NCBI RefSeq assembly: GCF_016919405.1
Contig: NZ_CP070353.1
Span: forward strand, 186,001 to 250,000
Source: Ensifer sp. PDNC004
GTDB lineage: Bacteria; Pseudomonadota; Alphaproteobacteria; Rhizobiales; Rhizobiaceae
Direction: 5' to 3'
Length of the DNA: 64,000 nt
This document shows, one piece after another, positions 39,078 through 47,419 of the stretch (position 1 is its first letter; every line of letters begins with the position of its first letter). The position numbers and the translations under genes were made by a program. The notes beneath the pieces were generated by a model. That model was not told the DNA's origin. It did no database searches and saw only the letters and a program-made list of their open reading frames with translations.

Positions 39078-39895
39078 ACCAGTGCAAAGACGCGGGCCGG
39101 GCCGCCGGTGCCGCCGCGGTGTTTCGGTGCGCCGAGGATGAGCGTCGCGCCCTTCACCGGCAGCTTGTCGAGATTGGCTGCCGCCTCCAGCCCCCAGCGT
39201 CCCTCCGGCAGCCAGGCATAGTGCGTGGCGAAATCGGGCGAGGGGCCGTGGTCGAGCGAGAGCGTATCGACGGCAATGCCGGCCGCCTTGCTCTCTTCGA
39301 GGAGATATTTGGCCGCCTCGACGTGAAAGCCGGGGAAATGCAGCTTGCCGGCGCCATCGGCATTGCGGAACTTGTCCGTGCCCAAATGGGCGCCCCAGCC
39401 TGACAGCATGGCGACGCAGGCGTTTTCCGGGATTTCGCCATTGGCTGAGACCCAGGCCTTGAGATCGTCGGGCGTCACCTGCGCATCGGCATCGTTCTCG
39501 GCCTTCTTTCTGATATCGACGATCACGAGCGGCACCACCAGCTTGTCGACGGGCAATTCGGCGACGGAGAGACCATCGGCTGAGAAGTGCAGCGGCGCAT
39601 CGACATGGGTGCCGGTGTGTTCGTTCACCCGCAGCTCGAACATGTTGAACTTGTCTTTGGCGTAGTTGAATTTTTCCTCGCGGAAGAACTGCTGCTGGCC
39701 GAAGAAGGTCGGGAAGTCCTCGTGCAGTTCGTGGGTCAGGTCGGTGACGCTTGAATGCCCCTGCGCGAGCGCCGGCGGTGCCGCGCCCACGCTTGCGGCG
39801 GCAAGGCCCGCGGTGCCGACCGCGGCGGCTTTGAAGAAGCTGCGGCGCGAGAGCATGCGCTCTTTCACCGTTTCCATGACACAGGCATCGCACAT
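39074..39895 (-). CDS. Tat-exported cyclase family (kynurenine formamidase-like) protein
   Basis: A 273-residue protein with a twin-arginine signal (LSRRSFFKAAAVGTAGLAAAS), so it is folded before export to the periplasm. The cyclase-family metal motif is HTGTHVDAPLHF, where H-x-G-T-H-x-D-x-P-x-H is the signature. Further ligand residues lie near SLDHGPSPDFATH and in the C-terminal H of PKHRGGTGG. Such proteins are Mn/Zn hydrolases (kynurenine formamidase, polyketide cyclase-like, isatin hydrolase). The substrate is unknown; Tat export argues for an extracytoplasmic one. ATG 39895 with GGGGGAGAG upstream. Confidence 0.92.
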   Translation of the reverse strand: MCDACVMETVKERMLSRRSFFKAAAVGTAGLAAASVGAAPPALAQGHSSVTDLTHELHEDFPTFFGQQQFFREEKFNYAKDKFNMFELRVNEHTGTHVDAPLHFSADGLSVAELPVDKLVVPLVIVDIRKKAENDADAQVTPDDLKAWVSANGEIPENACVAMLSGWGAHLGTDKFRNADGAGKLHFPGFHVEAAKYLLEESKAAGIAVDTLSLDHGPSPDFATHYAWLPEGRWGLEAAANLDKLPVKGATLILGAPKHRGGTGGPARVFALV

Positions 39896-40210
39896 CGACT
39901 TCTCTCCCCCAAGAGGCCTGAAGACAGGCGCAAAGCCGGCCGAAAGACGCTGCCGGCGGTTGCAGGATAGCGCAGTGTCGGCGGCTGTAAATGGTAATTG
40001 TCTATTGAATTTCTGGACAAAGCTGCGAAGCGTCGAACGAAGCGTCGGTGCGTCATCATCCCGCCAACAAATTCGCTTTTATTACAATTGCGTAATGATG
40101 GTATTCTGTCATTGCCCCGACACGCGTGAACAGGGATACTCCGGGCAATCGGAACGAACCGCCGGCCGCGCCGCGCTGGGGCGTGTTTTTTGCTTAATTC
40201 GGAGACTTGA

Positions 40211-41392
40211 ATGCGGGTTTGGAAACAGCTTGCGGTGAGCGCCGCTGTGCTTCTCGTGGGCGCAGGCGTCTGGGTGCGGTTTGTGCCCGGCGCCGGTGAA
40301 ACGCTGGCGGCGATCGGTGTTTCGCACCCGCTGATCGATGCCTTGTCCAAGCCCGGCGCCGAAGGCGGCGCGGGCGGCGAACGCGGCAACGGCCGCGGGC
40401 AGGCTGGCAACAATGCCATCCTCGTCATGGTCCGCCCCTCGGGCACGTCCGTCGTCAACGACCGGCTGAACGCGATCGGCAACGGCGAGGCGATCCATTC
40501 CGTCACCGTGACGCCGACGGCAACCGGCAACCTCACCGAAATCCTCGTGCGTTCCGGCGAGAAAGTGGCGCAAGGCCAGGTGATCGCCAGGCTCGACAGC
40601 GACGACCAGAAGATCGCCGCCGACCAGGCGCGGCTGACACGCGACAGCGCCCGCGAAAAGGTCGAGCGCTACCGCAACCTCAGCACGGCGCGGGCGGTGT
40701 CGGCGGTGGATGTGCGCGACGCCGAGATCGCCATGCAGACCGCCGAACTGGCGCTGAAGACCGCCGAGCTCGACCTCAAGCGCCGCGACATCGTCGCCCC
40801 CTCCAAGGGCGTTGTCGGCATCATCACCGTCAATGTCGGCGACTACGTCACGACGACGACGCCGATTGCCGTCGTCGACGACCGCTCGGAAATTCTCGTC
40901 GATTTCTGGGTGCCGGAGCGTTTCGCCAACAAGATCAGCGTCGACCAGCCGGTCACCGCCTTTGCGATTGCCGAGCCGGCAAACAAGCTCGACGGCGCGA
41001 TCCACGCGATCGACAACCGCCTCGACCAGGCGAGCCGGACGCTGCGCGTGCGCGCACGGCTCGAAAACCCTGACGACAAGCTGCGCGCGGGCATGTCCTT
41101 CTCCGTGACCGTCGCGTTTGACGGCGACACCTATCCGACCGTCGATCCGCTGGCGATCCAGTGGAGCTCGGAGGGTTCCTATATCTGGCGCGTCTCGGGC
41201 GACAAGAGCGAGAAGGTGCCGGTCAAGATCATCCAGCGCAACCCGGACAAGGTGCTCGTCGACGCTGCCCTCAAGGAAGGCGACGAGATCGTCACCGAGG
41301 GCGTGCAGCGCCTGCGCGACGGCGGCGCCGTGCGCATTGCCGGCCGCGAGAATAAGCAGGAACCGCAGAAGGTTGCGGAGGAAACCAAGTGA
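40211..41392 (+). CDS. RND efflux pump periplasmic adaptor (membrane fusion protein)
   Basis: A 393-residue HlyD/AcrA-type adaptor. It has an N-terminal membrane or signal segment (LAVSAAVLLVGAGVWVRFV), a lipoyl/biotinyl half (VTPTATGNLTEILVRSGEKVAQGQVIARLDSDDQ), a coiled-coil hairpin (about 150-205), the second lipoyl half (IVAPSKGVVGIITVNVGDYV) and a beta-barrel with RLENPDDKLRAGMSFSV. It links the inner-membrane pump to an outer-membrane channel. The stop overlaps the permease start (GTGA). There is no local regulator or outer-membrane factor. Confidence 0.93.
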   Translation: MRVWKQLAVSAAVLLVGAGVWVRFVPGAGETLAAIGVSHPLIDALSKPGAEGGAGGERGNGRGQAGNNAILVMVRPSGTSVVNDRLNAIGNGEAIHSVTVTPTATGNLTEILVRSGEKVAQGQVIARLDSDDQKIAADQARLTRDSAREKVERYRNLSTARAVSAVDVRDAEIAMQTAELALKTAELDLKRRDIVAPSKGVVGIITVNVGDYVTTTTPIAVVDDRSEILVDFWVPERFANKISVDQPVTAFAIAEPANKLDGAIHAIDNRLDQASRTLRVRARLENPDDKLRAGMSFSVTVAFDGDTYPTVDPLAIQWSSEGSYIWRVSGDKSEKVPVKIIQRNPDKVLVDAALKEGDEIVTEGVQRLRDGGAVRIAGRENKQEPQKVAEETK

Positions 41393-44300
41393 GCGGCGGC
41401 GACAGTCAGTCGAGCGGCCACGGCGGCGGTCACGGGGGAGGCGGCGACAAGGCGTCGGCCCGCGAGCGCGGCAAGACCGGCTTCACCGCACTCTTCATCC
41501 GCCGGCCGATATTTGCGCTGGTCGTCAACACGCTGATCGTCGTTGCCGGCCTTGCGGCCTGGAACGGCATCGAAATCCGCGAACTGCCTCAGGTCGACCA
41601 GCCGGTGATCTCGGTAACGACGACGCTCGATGGTGCAGCACCCGAAACGATGGACCGCGAGGTGACCTCGGTGGTCGAGGGCGCCGTTTCGCGCGTGCAG
41701 GGCATCCGCGACATTTCCTCGACCTCGTCCTTCGGTCGCAGCCGCGTGACGCTGCAGTTCTCCGACACGACCGATATCGGCCAGGCCTCCAACGACATCC
41801 GCGATGCGCTCGGCCGGGTGCGCAACCAGCTGCCCGACAATGTCGACGAGCCGAGCATCGTCAAGGCCGATGCCGACAGCCAGCCGATCATGCGCCTCGC
41901 GCTCACCTCCGACACCATGTCGATGGAAGACATGACGCTGCTCGTCGAAAACGAGATCAGCGACCGGCTCGCTGCCGTCGAAGGCGTGGCCGACGTCGCG
42001 GTCTATGGCGACCAGGAGAAGATCTTCCGCATCGACCTCGACCAGGCGAAGCTCGCCGGGCGCGGGGTGACGGTCGCAAACCTCAGGACAGCGCTCGCCA
42101 ATGCCTCCTATGACGTTCCCGCCGGCAAGCTGACCAGCGCCAGCCAGGACATCTCGGTGCGCGCCACGGCCGACCTGCAGACGCCAGAGCAGTTCGAAAA
42201 CCTGATCCTCGTCAACAATGTGCGGCTGCGCGACGTTGCCACCGTGACGCTCGGGCCCGACACCGGCACGACAGCGCTGCGCTCCAATGGTCGCCAGGGC
42301 ATCGGCCTTGGCATCGTGCGCCAGGCGCAGTCCAATACCGTCGATATCTCCGAGGGCGTGCGCAAGGTCGTCGAGACGATCCAGACGCAGATCCTGCCCG
42401 AGGGCACCCAGCTCCGCATTACCAGCGACGATGCGGTCTTCATCAACGGCGCCATTCACGAGGTGGAAATCGCGCTGATCGTCGCCGTCTTCATCGTGAC
42501 GCTCGTGATCTACATGTTCCTGCTTGACTGGCGGGCGACGCTGATCCCGACGATCTCGATGCCGATCGCGCTGATCGGCACGGTGGCGGCGATCTATCTC
42601 GCCGGCTTCTCGATCAACATTCTGACGCTGCTCGCCATCGTGCTTGCGACCGGTCTCGTGGTCGACGATGCGATCGTGGTGCTTGAAAACATCGTGCGCC
42701 GTCGCGCCGAGGGCTTGGGCCCACGGGCCGCCGCCGTGCACGGCACGCTCGAAGTGTTCTTTGCGGTGCTGGCGACGACCGCGACGCTTGCCGCCGTCTT
42801 CGTGCCGCTGTCGTTCCTTCCGGGCCAGACCGGAGGCCTCTTCCGGGAGTTCGGCTTCGTGCTTGCGTTTGCGATCCTGCTCTCTTCCTTCGTGTCGCTG
42901 ACGCTTTGCCCGATGCTCGCCTCGCGCATGCTGACGAAGGATACGCATACGGTGCCGGGGCCGATGGCGCGGTTCGGTGCGCGGGCGGCCGGGTTCTACC
43001 GGGTGACGCTGCGCGCCTGCCTCAACGCGCCGCTGATCGTCTTCGTCATCGCGGGCTTCTTCACCGCCATGGGGGCTGCCGGCTTCCTGACGCTGAAATC
43101 GGAGCTGACCCCGACCGAAGACCGCTCGCAGATCATGATGCGCATCAACGCGCCGCAGGGCGTTTCGCTCGAATATGCCCAGGCCCAGATGCGCCGCATC
43201 GAGGACGGCCTGCAGCCGCTGGTCAAATCCGGCGAGATCGACAACATCTTCTCGATCTCCGGGCAGGGTGGTTCGGTCAACAGCGGCTTCATGGTGCTGA
43301 CGCTCGCTCCCTGGGACAAGCGCGACCGAACGCAACAGGATATTGTCGCTGACATCAACAAGGTGACCGGGCGGATCCCCTCGGTTCGCGTCTTTGCCAT
43401 GCAGCCGAACAGTCTCGGCATTCGCGGCGCCGGTAGCGGCCTGCAGGTGGCGCTGGTCGGCAACGACTACAACAAGCTCGGCGATGCGGCGGCGAAGCTG
43501 GTGCGCCAGATGGAAGACACTGGGCGCTTCGAAAACGTCCGCCTCAACTATGAAGCCAACCAGGCGCAGCTTTCGATCACCATCGACCGCGAGCGCGCAT
43601 CCGACATGGGCGTCGATATTGGCGGCCTCGCCTGGGCGCTGCAGGCCATGCTCGACGGCAACAGCGTTGTCGATGTCTATGTCGACGGCGAATCCTATCC
43701 GGTGAAGCTGCTCTCCTCGACCAATCCGGTCAACGACCCGACCGACCTGCAGAACATCTTCCTCAAGGCCGGCGACGGCAAGATCGTGCCGATGTCGACG
43801 ATCGCCAGCGTCGAGGAGATGGCGGTGGCGCCGCAGCTGTCGCGGGAATCGCAGCTTCGCGCCGTGTCGCTTTCGGCGGGTCTCAAGTCCGACTTGGCAC
43901 TTGGCGAGGCACTGACCATGGTCGAGCAGATGGCGGAACCCTTGCTGCCGCCGGGCTCCCGCATCATGCCGCTTGCCGAAGCCGCAACGCTCAACGAAAA
44001 CGCCAATGGCCTGTTCGTCACCTTCGGCTTTGCGCTCGTCATCATCTTCCTGGTGCTGGCGGCCCAGTTCGAAAGCTTCGTCAGCGGCCTGATCATCATG
44101 TCGACGGTGCCGCTGGGCCTTGCCTGTGCGGTGTTTGCGATGATCATGACCGGCAACACGCTGAACATCTACAGCCAGATCGGCCTTGTGATGCTCGTCG
44201 GCATCATGGCGAAGAACGGCATCCTGATCGTCGAATTCGCCAACCAGCTGCGCGACCGCGGCCAGGACGTGCGCTCGGCGATCGAGAATGCCGCCAACAT

Positions 44301-44562
44301 CCGCCTGCGCCCCGTGATGATGACGATGATCGCCACCATCGTCGGCGCGGTGCCGCTGGTGCTTGCCAGCGGCGCGGGCGCCGAGGCGCGTATCGCGCTT
44401 GGCTGGGTGCTCGTCGGCGGCCTTGGCCTGGCGGTGATCGTCACGCTCTACCTGACGCCGGTCGCCTATCTCGTCATTGCCCGCTTTACCAAGCCGCATG
44501 CGGACGAGGAGCGCAAGCTGCACGAGGAGATGGACGCAGCGGCCGCCATGGAAGTGCGCTAA
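41389..44562 (+). CDS. RND efflux transporter permease
   Basis: A 1057-residue inner-membrane proton antiporter of the AcrB/MexF class. TM1 is IFALVVNTLIVVAGLAAWNGI; the proton-relay Asp pair is seen in VLATGLVVDDAIVVLENIVRR, a helix conserved across HAE1 pumps. The large periplasmic loops contain the expected repeats (NNVRLRDVATVTLG and similar), and the second half has FALVIIFLVLAAQFESFVSGL and GLVMLVGIMAKNGILIVEFANQ. The cytoplasmic N-terminus is unusually Gly/His-rich (about residues 1-30). Start GTG 41389 overlaps the adaptor stop. The drug range cannot be predicted from sequence alone. Confidence 0.95.
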   Translation: MSGGDSQSSGHGGGHGGGGDKASARERGKTGFTALFIRRPIFALVVNTLIVVAGLAAWNGIEIRELPQVDQPVISVTTTLDGAAPETMDREVTSVVEGAVSRVQGIRDISSTSSFGRSRVTLQFSDTTDIGQASNDIRDALGRVRNQLPDNVDEPSIVKADADSQPIMRLALTSDTMSMEDMTLLVENEISDRLAAVEGVADVAVYGDQEKIFRIDLDQAKLAGRGVTVANLRTALANASYDVPAGKLTSASQDISVRATADLQTPEQFENLILVNNVRLRDVATVTLGPDTGTTALRSNGRQGIGLGIVRQAQSNTVDISEGVRKVVETIQTQILPEGTQLRITSDDAVFINGAIHEVEIALIVAVFIVTLVIYMFLLDWRATLIPTISMPIALIGTVAAIYLAGFSINILTLLAIVLATGLVVDDAIVVLENIVRRRAEGLGPRAAAVHGTLEVFFAVLATTATLAAVFVPLSFLPGQTGGLFREFGFVLAFAILLSSFVSLTLCPMLASRMLTKDTHTVPGPMARFGARAAGFYRVTLRACLNAPLIVFVIAGFFTAMGAAGFLTLKSELTPTEDRSQIMMRINAPQGVSLEYAQAQMRRIEDGLQPLVKSGEIDNIFSISGQGGSVNSGFMVLTLAPWDKRDRTQQDIVADINKVTGRIPSVRVFAMQPNSLGIRGAGSGLQVALVGNDYNKLGDAAAKLVRQMEDTGRFENVRLNYEANQAQLSITIDRERASDMGVDIGGLAWALQAMLDGNSVVDVYVDGESYPVKLLSSTNPVNDPTDLQNIFLKAGDGKIVPMSTIASVEEMAVAPQLSRESQLRAVSLSAGLKSDLALGEALTMVEQMAEPLLPPGSRIMPLAEAATLNENANGLFVTFGFALVIIFLVLAAQFESFVSGLIIMSTVPLGLACAVFAMIMTGNTLNIYSQIGLVMLVGIMAKNGILIVEFANQLRDRGQDVRSAIENAANIRLRPVMMTMIATIVGAVPLVLASGAGAEARIALGWVLVGGLGLAVIVTLYLTPVAYLVIARFTKPHADEERKLHEEMDAAAAMEVR

Positions 44563-45014
44563 CCGAAACGGCCGTCAGCGGGGCGGCTTACAATTCGAGC
44601 CAGGCGGCAACGAGAAAGATCGCTGCCGCCAAGCGCGCTGCGCCCGGCGTGGAGCCTGCCCCAATATTTGAGCAGCTCGCGACTGTCGTTGCCGGCGTCT
44701 TCGGGCCGGACTGCCTCCAGCTGGCGGTTGACCGGCAGGACGAAGAGCAGCGTATAGGGCCAGTTCAGGATGATGATCGCGGCGCCCAGTCCCCAAAGGA
44801 CATGGCCGGTCTGCCCCCAGGCGCCGGCGCCGAGCAGGCCCGAGATGAGCGCGAGCGTCGCCTGCATCTCGAAGCCGCGGCGATAGGACGGCACCCACTG
44901 CACGAGTGCGGCGCGATCGTCGAGATGCAGCCGTGCCGGCTGTTCGGCCCAGGTGATGTAGATGGCGGCGCCGAAGAAGACCGACGCGGTGAGCAAAGCG
45001 GTGAGACCCAGCAT
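44559..45014 (-). CDS. DUF1772 (anthrone oxygenase-like) membrane protein, C-terminus frameshifted
   Basis: About 151 residues as read. The start (MLGLTALLTASVFFGAAIYITWAEQPARL) and the middle (WVPSYRRGFEMQATLALISGLLG, WPYTLLFVLPVNRQLEAV) match the DUF1772 four-helix membrane family. The last helix is lost: after GRLHAGRSALGG the frame becomes basic. Dropping one base in GGCGGC near 44628 restores AAIFLVAAWLEL and a stop at 44588, giving the usual hydrophobic ending. So this is a late one-base frameshift or an assembly error. AGGAG lies 6 bases before ATG 45014. Confidence 0.72.
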   Translation of the reverse strand: MLGLTALLTASVFFGAAIYITWAEQPARLHLDDRAALVQWVPSYRRGFEMQATLALISGLLGAGAWGQTGHVLWGLGAAIIILNWPYTLLFVLPVNRQLEAVRPEDAGNDSRELLKYWGRLHAGRSALGGSDLSRCRLARIVSRPADGRFG

Positions 45015-45205
45015 TTGCCTCTCCTTCCTTCACGCCGATATCATAGCGCAAGGCCGGGCAAACGGCAGGTGTTTTCCGCCGTTTCGCTCTCATACGTAGC
45101 AGTAGCGGAGTTCGGTCGGTCTGAGGCGTTCCTTTTGCCAACGGCAAATCTGGTGCGACGCGGCTTGCTCGTTTGCAAGGCCCTCTGTCTACCGGCCCGC
45201 CCGCG

Positions 45206-45382
45206 CTACGTGCCGTCACGCCGCACGGCCAGCGCCGTCGCGCAGAGCACGACCTCCACCTCTTCTTCGAGTTCGAGGCAGATCTGCCGGTATTCGTCAG
45301 CGAGATCCGGGCGGCCGCCGCCCAACACGAGTGCGTCCCGCATGTTGACCGCAAGTTCGTAGCTGCAGAACAGCTCAATCAT
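45206..45382 (-). CDS. Possible small protein, 58 aa
   Basis: The frame from ATG 45382 reads MIELFCSYELAVNMRDALVL, then an acidic stretch ELEEEVEVVLCATALAV. The balanced composition is unlike the usual Arg/Ala-rich shadow frames of this GC-rich genome. No RBS is visible and I recognise no family, so this is a tentative call. Confidence 0.3.
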   Translation of the reverse strand: MIELFCSYELAVNMRDALVLGGGRPDLADEYRQICLELEEEVEVVLCATALAVRRDGT

Positions 45383-45718
45383 GCAATCTGACGATGCCGA
45401 CGCGATGCTGCCCCTCAAGTGCGGCAACCGCATCATCAGTCGCTTTCTGCCGATCTCTCCAAGCACGTCACACGTCCTTCCGCTCGGCCTTCATACGCAA
45501 GGACTTCCCGAACGGATCACCGCGCGGCGCGGTGTGGAAATGACATTTCGGCAAACGGAGACATATCGTGTCGGCTTTTCAGCGTTGGTGTTTTCCACGC
45601 TGTCATACAGTCTTGTGACACTCCGGTCTCACGTCAGGCGTTTTCCTGCGCTACTGTGAGCGGGAAGTGGGCGAGCGTCTGGACAAAGTGATTCCGATTT
45701 GCACAGTAGCGCCTTGAA
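45383..45718. other. Intergenic region upstream of the D-lactate dehydrogenase-like gene
   Basis: About 335 bases of somewhat lower GC than the flanks. It presumably holds the promoter for the flavoprotein gene. I see no hairpin, repeat or RNA gene in it. Confidence 0.3.
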
Positions 45719-47188
45719 ATGACTGCGCTTCCCGAAGATCGAAAAGGCAGCGCGGCGAATGCAAGAGGAAGGGCGTTTTCCGTGGCATTGAAGGCGATCA
45801 GGGCTGGCGCGAGAAACGAGGCGGGGATTGCGGCGGCGAAGGCGGAGCTTTCCGCCCGCTTCGGCGACCGGTTCCAGACGGGCGAGGCGATCCGCGCCCA
45901 GCACGCCCACACGACGACCTATATTCCGGCGCAGCTTCCCGATGGCGTGGCGTTTGCCGAAAGCGCCGGTGACGTGCGTGAGATCGTCCAGATCGCCGCC
46001 CGTCACAAGGTGCCGCTGATCCCGTTCGGCACCGGCTCCTCGCTCGAAGGTCATATCAACGCGCCCCATGGCGGCATCTCGGTCGATCTCTCGCGCATGA
46101 ACAAGGTGCTCGAGGTCAATGCCGAGGATCTCGACTGCCGCGTCGAGCCGGGCATCACGCGTGAGGAGCTCAACACCTACCTGCGCGACACCGGCCTGTT
46201 CTTCCCGATCGATCCCGGCGCCAACGCCTCGATCGGCGGCATGGCCTCGACGCGGGCGTCCGGCACCAATGCGGTGCGCTACGGCACCATGAAGGACAAT
46301 GTGCTGGCGCTGACGGTGGTGACCGCTGACGGACGTGAAGTCCGCACCGCGCACCGGGCGCGCAAGTCCTCGGCCGGCTACGACCTGACGCGGCTCTTCG
46401 TTGGCGCCGAAGGCACGCTCGGCATCATCACCTCGATCACGCTCAGGCTTCAGGGCATTCCGGAGGTGATTTCCGGCGGCGTCTGCCCGTTCCCGACGAT
46501 CGAAGACGCCTGCAATGCGGTGATCCTGACGATCCAGTCGGGCATTCCGGTGGCGCGCATCGAACTGCTCGATGCGCTGCAGATGAAGGCGTGCAACGGC
46601 TATTCCGGCCTTTCCTACCAGGAGACGCCGACGCTGTTCGTCGAGTTCCACGGCAGCCCCGAAAGCGTCGAACTGCAGGCGCGCCAGTTTGGCGAGATCG
46701 CCTCGGAATTCGGCGCCAGCGACTTCCTCTGGACCACCAATCCGGAGGAGCGGGCGCGGCTCTGGAAGGCCAGGCACAATGCCTACTGGGCGCAAAAGAG
46801 CCTGATCCCGGGTGCGGCGATCCTGTCGACCGATGTTTGCGTGCCGATCTCGCGGCTGGCGGAATGCGTGGCGGCAACGCAGGAGGACAGCGCCGCCCAC
46901 GGGCTGACCGCGCCGATCGTCGGCCATGCCGGCGACGGAAACTTCCATGTCGGCCTGCTGTTCGACGACAAGGATGCCGCCGACGTGGCGCGGGCCGAGG
47001 CGTTCGTCGAGCGCCTGAACGCTCGCGCCTTGGCGATGGACGGGACCTGCACCGGCGAGCATGGCATCGGCCAGGGCAAGATGCCGTTCCTCGAGGCGGA
47101 ACTTGGCGATGCGCTCGACCTCATGCGGCAGGTCAAGCGCTCGCTCGATCCGGACAACATCTTCAATCCCGGCAAGATTTTCGCCTGA
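45719..47188 (+). CDS. FAD-binding oxidase, D-lactate dehydrogenase (cytochrome)-like
   Basis: A 489-residue flavoprotein of the GlcD/Dld group. The PCMH FAD domain (about 70-250) shows VPLIPFGTGSSLEGHINAPHGGISVDLSRMNK and PGANASIGGMASTRASGTNAVRYG, the usual FAD pocket. The C-terminal oxidase domain has DALQMKACNGYSG, VGHAGDGNFHVGLLF and GTCTGEHGIGQGKMPFL, typical of D-lactate dehydrogenase and glycolate oxidase GlcD. The segment GEHGIGQGK suggests the D-lactate (Dld1) branch. It is cytoplasmic or membrane-associated. No partner subunits (GlcE/GlcF) are adjacent, which favours the single-subunit type. Confidence 0.9.
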   Translation: MTALPEDRKGSAANARGRAFSVALKAIRAGARNEAGIAAAKAELSARFGDRFQTGEAIRAQHAHTTTYIPAQLPDGVAFAESAGDVREIVQIAARHKVPLIPFGTGSSLEGHINAPHGGISVDLSRMNKVLEVNAEDLDCRVEPGITREELNTYLRDTGLFFPIDPGANASIGGMASTRASGTNAVRYGTMKDNVLALTVVTADGREVRTAHRARKSSAGYDLTRLFVGAEGTLGIITSITLRLQGIPEVISGGVCPFPTIEDACNAVILTIQSGIPVARIELLDALQMKACNGYSGLSYQETPTLFVEFHGSPESVELQARQFGEIASEFGASDFLWTTNPEERARLWKARHNAYWAQKSLIPGAAILSTDVCVPISRLAECVAATQEDSAAHGLTAPIVGHAGDGNFHVGLLFDDKDAADVARAEAFVERLNARALAMDGTCTGEHGIGQGKMPFLEAELGDALDLMRQVKRSLDPDNIFNPGKIFA

Positions 47189-47419
47189 GGCGGAGAAGGA
47201 ATGTGACCGTCGGGCGTTGCGCTTTTTTGGGGCGATGCGCCGGGGCGAAAGTGTGATACTGCATAGTTCCGATGTCGGCATGGACGCGCGGCGATTTATG
47301 CGGCAAATCAAGATGCTACAGTGCCGGACACGGCGCTGTCGGCGGGCGCCAGGTCCTGGCGCTCCAATCGATGCGCGGCGCGCCATGCGCCGCTGAACTG
47401 ATATGGGAATATAGGCACG

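Noticed and set aside
41179..44523. Reverse-strand open frame of over 1100 codons opposite the RND permease
   Set aside because: Low-complexity R/H/D-rich translation with no membrane or domain signal; the forward strand encodes a clear RND pump.
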